Shown here piece by piece: positions 6,027 to 7,469 of a DNA stretch of 7,469 bases; within the stretch, counting starts at the first letter, position 1, and the number at the start of each line of letters is the position of its first letter. The notes beneath the pieces were generated by a model. That model was not told the origin of the DNA. It worked only from the letters and a program-made list of their open reading frames with translations, and ran no database searches. Made by a program: the position numbers and the translations under genes. The stretch is from Spirochaetota bacterium (GTDB taxonomy: Bacteria; Spirochaetota; Spirochaetia; Treponematales; Breznakiellaceae), in contig JAEXTK010000239.1 of assembly GCA_023406985.1 (NCBI GenBank), forward strand, positions 1-7,469, in the 5' to 3' direction.

Positions 6027-6693
6027 AGTACGCCGCGAAGGGGACGAGCTCGTCGACCATGAGGCGGAAGCGCGCGTCCGCCATCCATTTTCCGGCGTCC
6101 ACCCGATAGCGGGGCTCGCCGACGAGCGCGATGACCCCGCGGGCTTCCTTCGGCCGGTTCCGCTCCGTTCCGCGGAGATAGGTCCGGAGCGCGGCGCGGG
6201 CCGCGTCTTCCAAGGCGGCCCGTTTGCCTTCCAAGGGCGCGGCGAACGGCGCGGAGCCCACCCCCCGCGCCGGCTTGAAACCGCCGGACTTCCAGGACGC
6301 GAGCCTGCGGGACTGGGATTCGTCGGGAACGTAGGAGATCCAAACCGTCAGCCTATGGGCATCCGCCTCCGCGTCCGTCACCGAAAGCCGCGGATCGCCA
6401 AAGGCCACCCGCCCCTGCTCCGAGAGGATGAACGCCTCCTCTATGCCGCGGGCGCGCTCGCCGACCTCGTATTCGAACTTCCATCCGTAGATCATGCCGC
6501 CCAGGATGAGCGCCGCCTCTTCCAACGCGGCGCGGCGCGCGGTCTCCCGATCGGGGGAGACCGGTTCCTCGAGGTACCGCGGGGGGACCGCCTCCAGGTC
6601 CGCCGAGACGCGGATCTGGATGACTTCCTCGGCCGCCGCGCTCGCCGCCATCAGCAAGGCGCAGCAGGCGGCCACGGCGCGGCCCGGTATCAC
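6025..6693 (-). CDS. Exported protein of unknown function with an apparent internal duplication
   Basis: I do not recognise this 222-aa protein. Starting at the GTG at 6693 it has a signal peptide: basic R5, hydrophobic core about 6-17, small residues ASAAA (17-21), likely cleavage before E22. No lipobox is convincing and no other membrane segment is present, so it should be periplasmic or outer-surface soluble. The mature part has an Ala-rich helix (RRAALEEAALILGG, 53-66) followed by GRVAFGDPRLSV (94-105) and RLTVWISYVPDE (114-125); a similar series recurs as KRAALEDAARAALRTYL (157-173), VIALVGEPRYRV (187-198) and ARFRLMVDELVPF (207-219). The helix-plus-strand pattern loosely recalls LPP20 or FlgT-N domains, from memory only. 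The GTG overlaps the rhomboid stop (GTGA), which supports both the start and co-translation; no Shine-Dalgarno site is visible. A start at the later ATG (M15) would destroy the signal peptide. Confidence 0.8.
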   Translation of the reverse strand: MIPGRAVAACCALLMAASAAAEEVIQIRVSADLEAVPPRYLEEPVSPDRETARRAALEEAALILGGMIYGWKFEYEVGERARGIEEAFILSEQGRVAFGDPRLSVTDAEADAHRLTVWISYVPDESQSRRLASWKSGGFKPARGVGSAPFAAPLEGKRAALEDAARAALRTYLRGTERNRPKEARGVIALVGEPRYRVDAGKWMADARFRLMVDELVPFAAY

Positions 6694-7325
6694 GGCCAGC
6701 GGCGACCGACGAGGGAATTCCAGGGATTGGCGCCGAAGCGGACCAGGAAATAGAGCCAGGCGAAGCCGAAGCCCGCGAGGTGCGTGAGATGCGCCACGCC
6801 GCTCCGGAATCCGAACACCGAAGAGAAGAGTTCGATCGCGGTGTAGCCGAGCACGAGGGTGGGCGCGCGGAGCGGGAAGATGCCCCAGATATAGATCATC
6901 GCGTTCGGAAAGAAGGTGGCGTAGGCGAGCTGGACCGCGAAGATCGCGCCGGACGCGCCGAGGAGGTACACGTATTCCGCGCCGGTCATCAGGTACACGA
7001 GGAAGGAGAAGACGCCGGCCAGGGCCCCCGTCACGAGGTAATAGAGGAGGAATTCCTTGGTCCCGAGATGGCGCTCCACCTGCGTTCCGAAGAAGAAGAG
7101 GCCGAGCATGTTCACGAGGAGATGGGAGAGGCCCCCGTGGGCGAACATGTAGCTCAGGAACTGCCAATAGGCTCCCCCGCGGATGACGTTTACGGGGTTG
7201 AGGGCCAGGTAGGCGGTGGCGCGGGGAAAGGCCGACTGGGCGAGAAAGACGAGGAGATTGAGGCCGATGAGGACCAGGACGGCGTTTCCGTAACTGTAGC
7301 GGAACGGCTTGCGGATGAGATTCAT
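6690..7325 (-). CDS. Rhomboid family intramembrane serine protease
   Basis: Polytopic membrane protease of 211 aa that, as known for the family, cleaves membrane-spanning segments of other proteins. After a short basic N-terminus comes TM1 (about 13-31); the HGGLSHLLVN block (63-72) gives the conserved H63, H68 and N72 seen in GlpG; the catalytic serine motif is GASGAIFAV (123-131, Ser125); the catalytic His is H182 in HLTHLAGF (179-186). About six hydrophobic segments can be traced, the basic bacterial six-TM form without an extra cytosolic domain. The ATG at 7325 is preferred because the mature fold starts right after it and a promoter-like pair ends 6 nt before it; an in-frame TTG at 7361 would add 12 residues (Arg/Pro-rich) and overlap a possible upstream stop codon. 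There is no clear ribosome binding site at either. It is the first gene of a pair with the exported protein. Confidence 0.93.
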   Translation of the reverse strand: MNLIRKPFRYSYGNAVLVLIGLNLLVFLAQSAFPRATAYLALNPVNVIRGGAYWQFLSYMFAHGGLSHLLVNMLGLFFFGTQVERHLGTKEFLLYYLVTGALAGVFSFLVYLMTGAEYVYLLGASGAIFAVQLAYATFFPNAMIYIWGIFPLRAPTLVLGYTAIELFSSVFGFRSGVAHLTHLAGFGFAWLYFLVRFGANPWNSLVGRRWP

Positions 7326-7331
7326 ACTGAG

Positions 7332-7361
7332 AACATACGGCCGCGGACGCCGGAGGGTCAA
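7332..7361 (-). promoter_or_regulatory. Possible promoter of the rhomboid gene
   Basis: On the minus strand TTGACC (7361..7356, 5 of 6 of the -35 consensus) and TATGTT (7337..7332, 4 of 6) with an 18-bp spacer. The start site would be at about 7325-7326, directly at the ATG, implying a leaderless mRNA. It competes with the idea that the gene is read from an upstream cistron ending at 7358. Confidence 0.35.
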
Positions 7362-7469
7362 CCGCGGACCAGACGGACTTCGTAGCCCGCGAGCGGGGAA
7401 TCCGGGGCGGCCGCGGGTCGTTGCGCCCCCCCCTGCGCGCCGGGCACCACGGACCGCGGACCGTTACGG
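7358..7469 (-). CDS. Possible 3' end of an upstream gene (partial)
   Basis: A frame open to the window edge ends with TGA at 7360..7358 and encodes 36 residues: a Gly/Ala/Pro-rich stretch, then SPLAGYEVRLVRG at the C-terminus. About three quarters of its third positions are G or C, compatible with coding sequence here, and its stop would overlap a TTG (TTGA) in frame with the rhomboid gene. It contains a run of eight G (C on the plus strand, 7426-7433). Such a short open frame is common by chance at this base composition, and no family is recognisable. Confidence 0.3.
   Translation of the reverse strand, partial: RNGPRSVVPGAQGGAQRPAAAPDSPLAGYEVRLVRG

Noticed and set aside
6694..7167. N-terminal extension of the exported protein's frame back to 7167
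   Set aside because: The extra residues are Arg/Pro/Leu-rich shadow of the rhomboid gene. The GTG at 6693 gives a proper signal peptide and a GTGA overlap with the rhomboid stop.
7361..7462. Direct repeat ACCGCGGACC at 7361-7370 and 7453-7462
   Set aside because: Only 10 bp around a CCGCGG palindrome in very GC-rich DNA and with no target-site or element context; chance is the simpler explanation.

Overview
The window looks like a chromosomal segment of a GC-rich bacterium (roughly two thirds G+C by eye), most likely a spirochete (phylum Spirochaetota). The main clue is the phenylalanyl-tRNA synthetase. Both subunits have the archaeal/eukaryotic-type architecture known from spirochetes (alpha about 530 aa with a long N-terminal helical/winged-helix part; beta 582 aa, without the B2 and FDX-ACB domains of ordinary bacterial PheT). 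The dCache/HisKA_2 kinase also fits this phylum. The assignment is an inference; no rRNA or other marker gene is present.

Layout. Positions 1-59 are a short GC-rich tail after pheT that may contain the start of the next gene. Positions 60-3406 hold the pheS-pheT operon on the minus strand: 2 bp between the genes and clear Shine-Dalgarno sequences for both. Positions 3407-3763 are a 357-bp divergent control region. It holds a promoter-like pair for pheST with a leader of about 220 nt containing hairpins, and an extended -10 promoter almost touching the GTG start of the rightward gene. Positions 3764-6009 are a two-gene plus-strand unit: a membrane sensor histidine kinase (dCache, HAMP-like, HisKA_2, HATPase) whose stop overlaps (ATGA) the start of a YjbQ/UPF0047 family protein. 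Positions 6010-6024 are a 15-bp convergent gap with a small hairpin. Positions 6025-7325 are a minus-strand pair: a rhomboid intramembrane protease whose stop overlaps (GTGA) the start of an exported protein of unknown function. The last ~110 bases may carry the 3' end of another minus-strand gene.

Function. pheST charges tRNA-Phe. The kinase senses an extracytoplasmic ligand through its Cache domain; no response regulator is in view, so its target is unknown. The tight couplings kinase-YjbQ and rhomboid-exported protein are the suggestive parts of an otherwise ordinary region. The least explained protein is the exported one, which appears to contain two copies of one helix-plus-strands module. 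No mobile element, CRISPR array, tRNA or rRNA was recognised, and I do not see a clear-cut new system.
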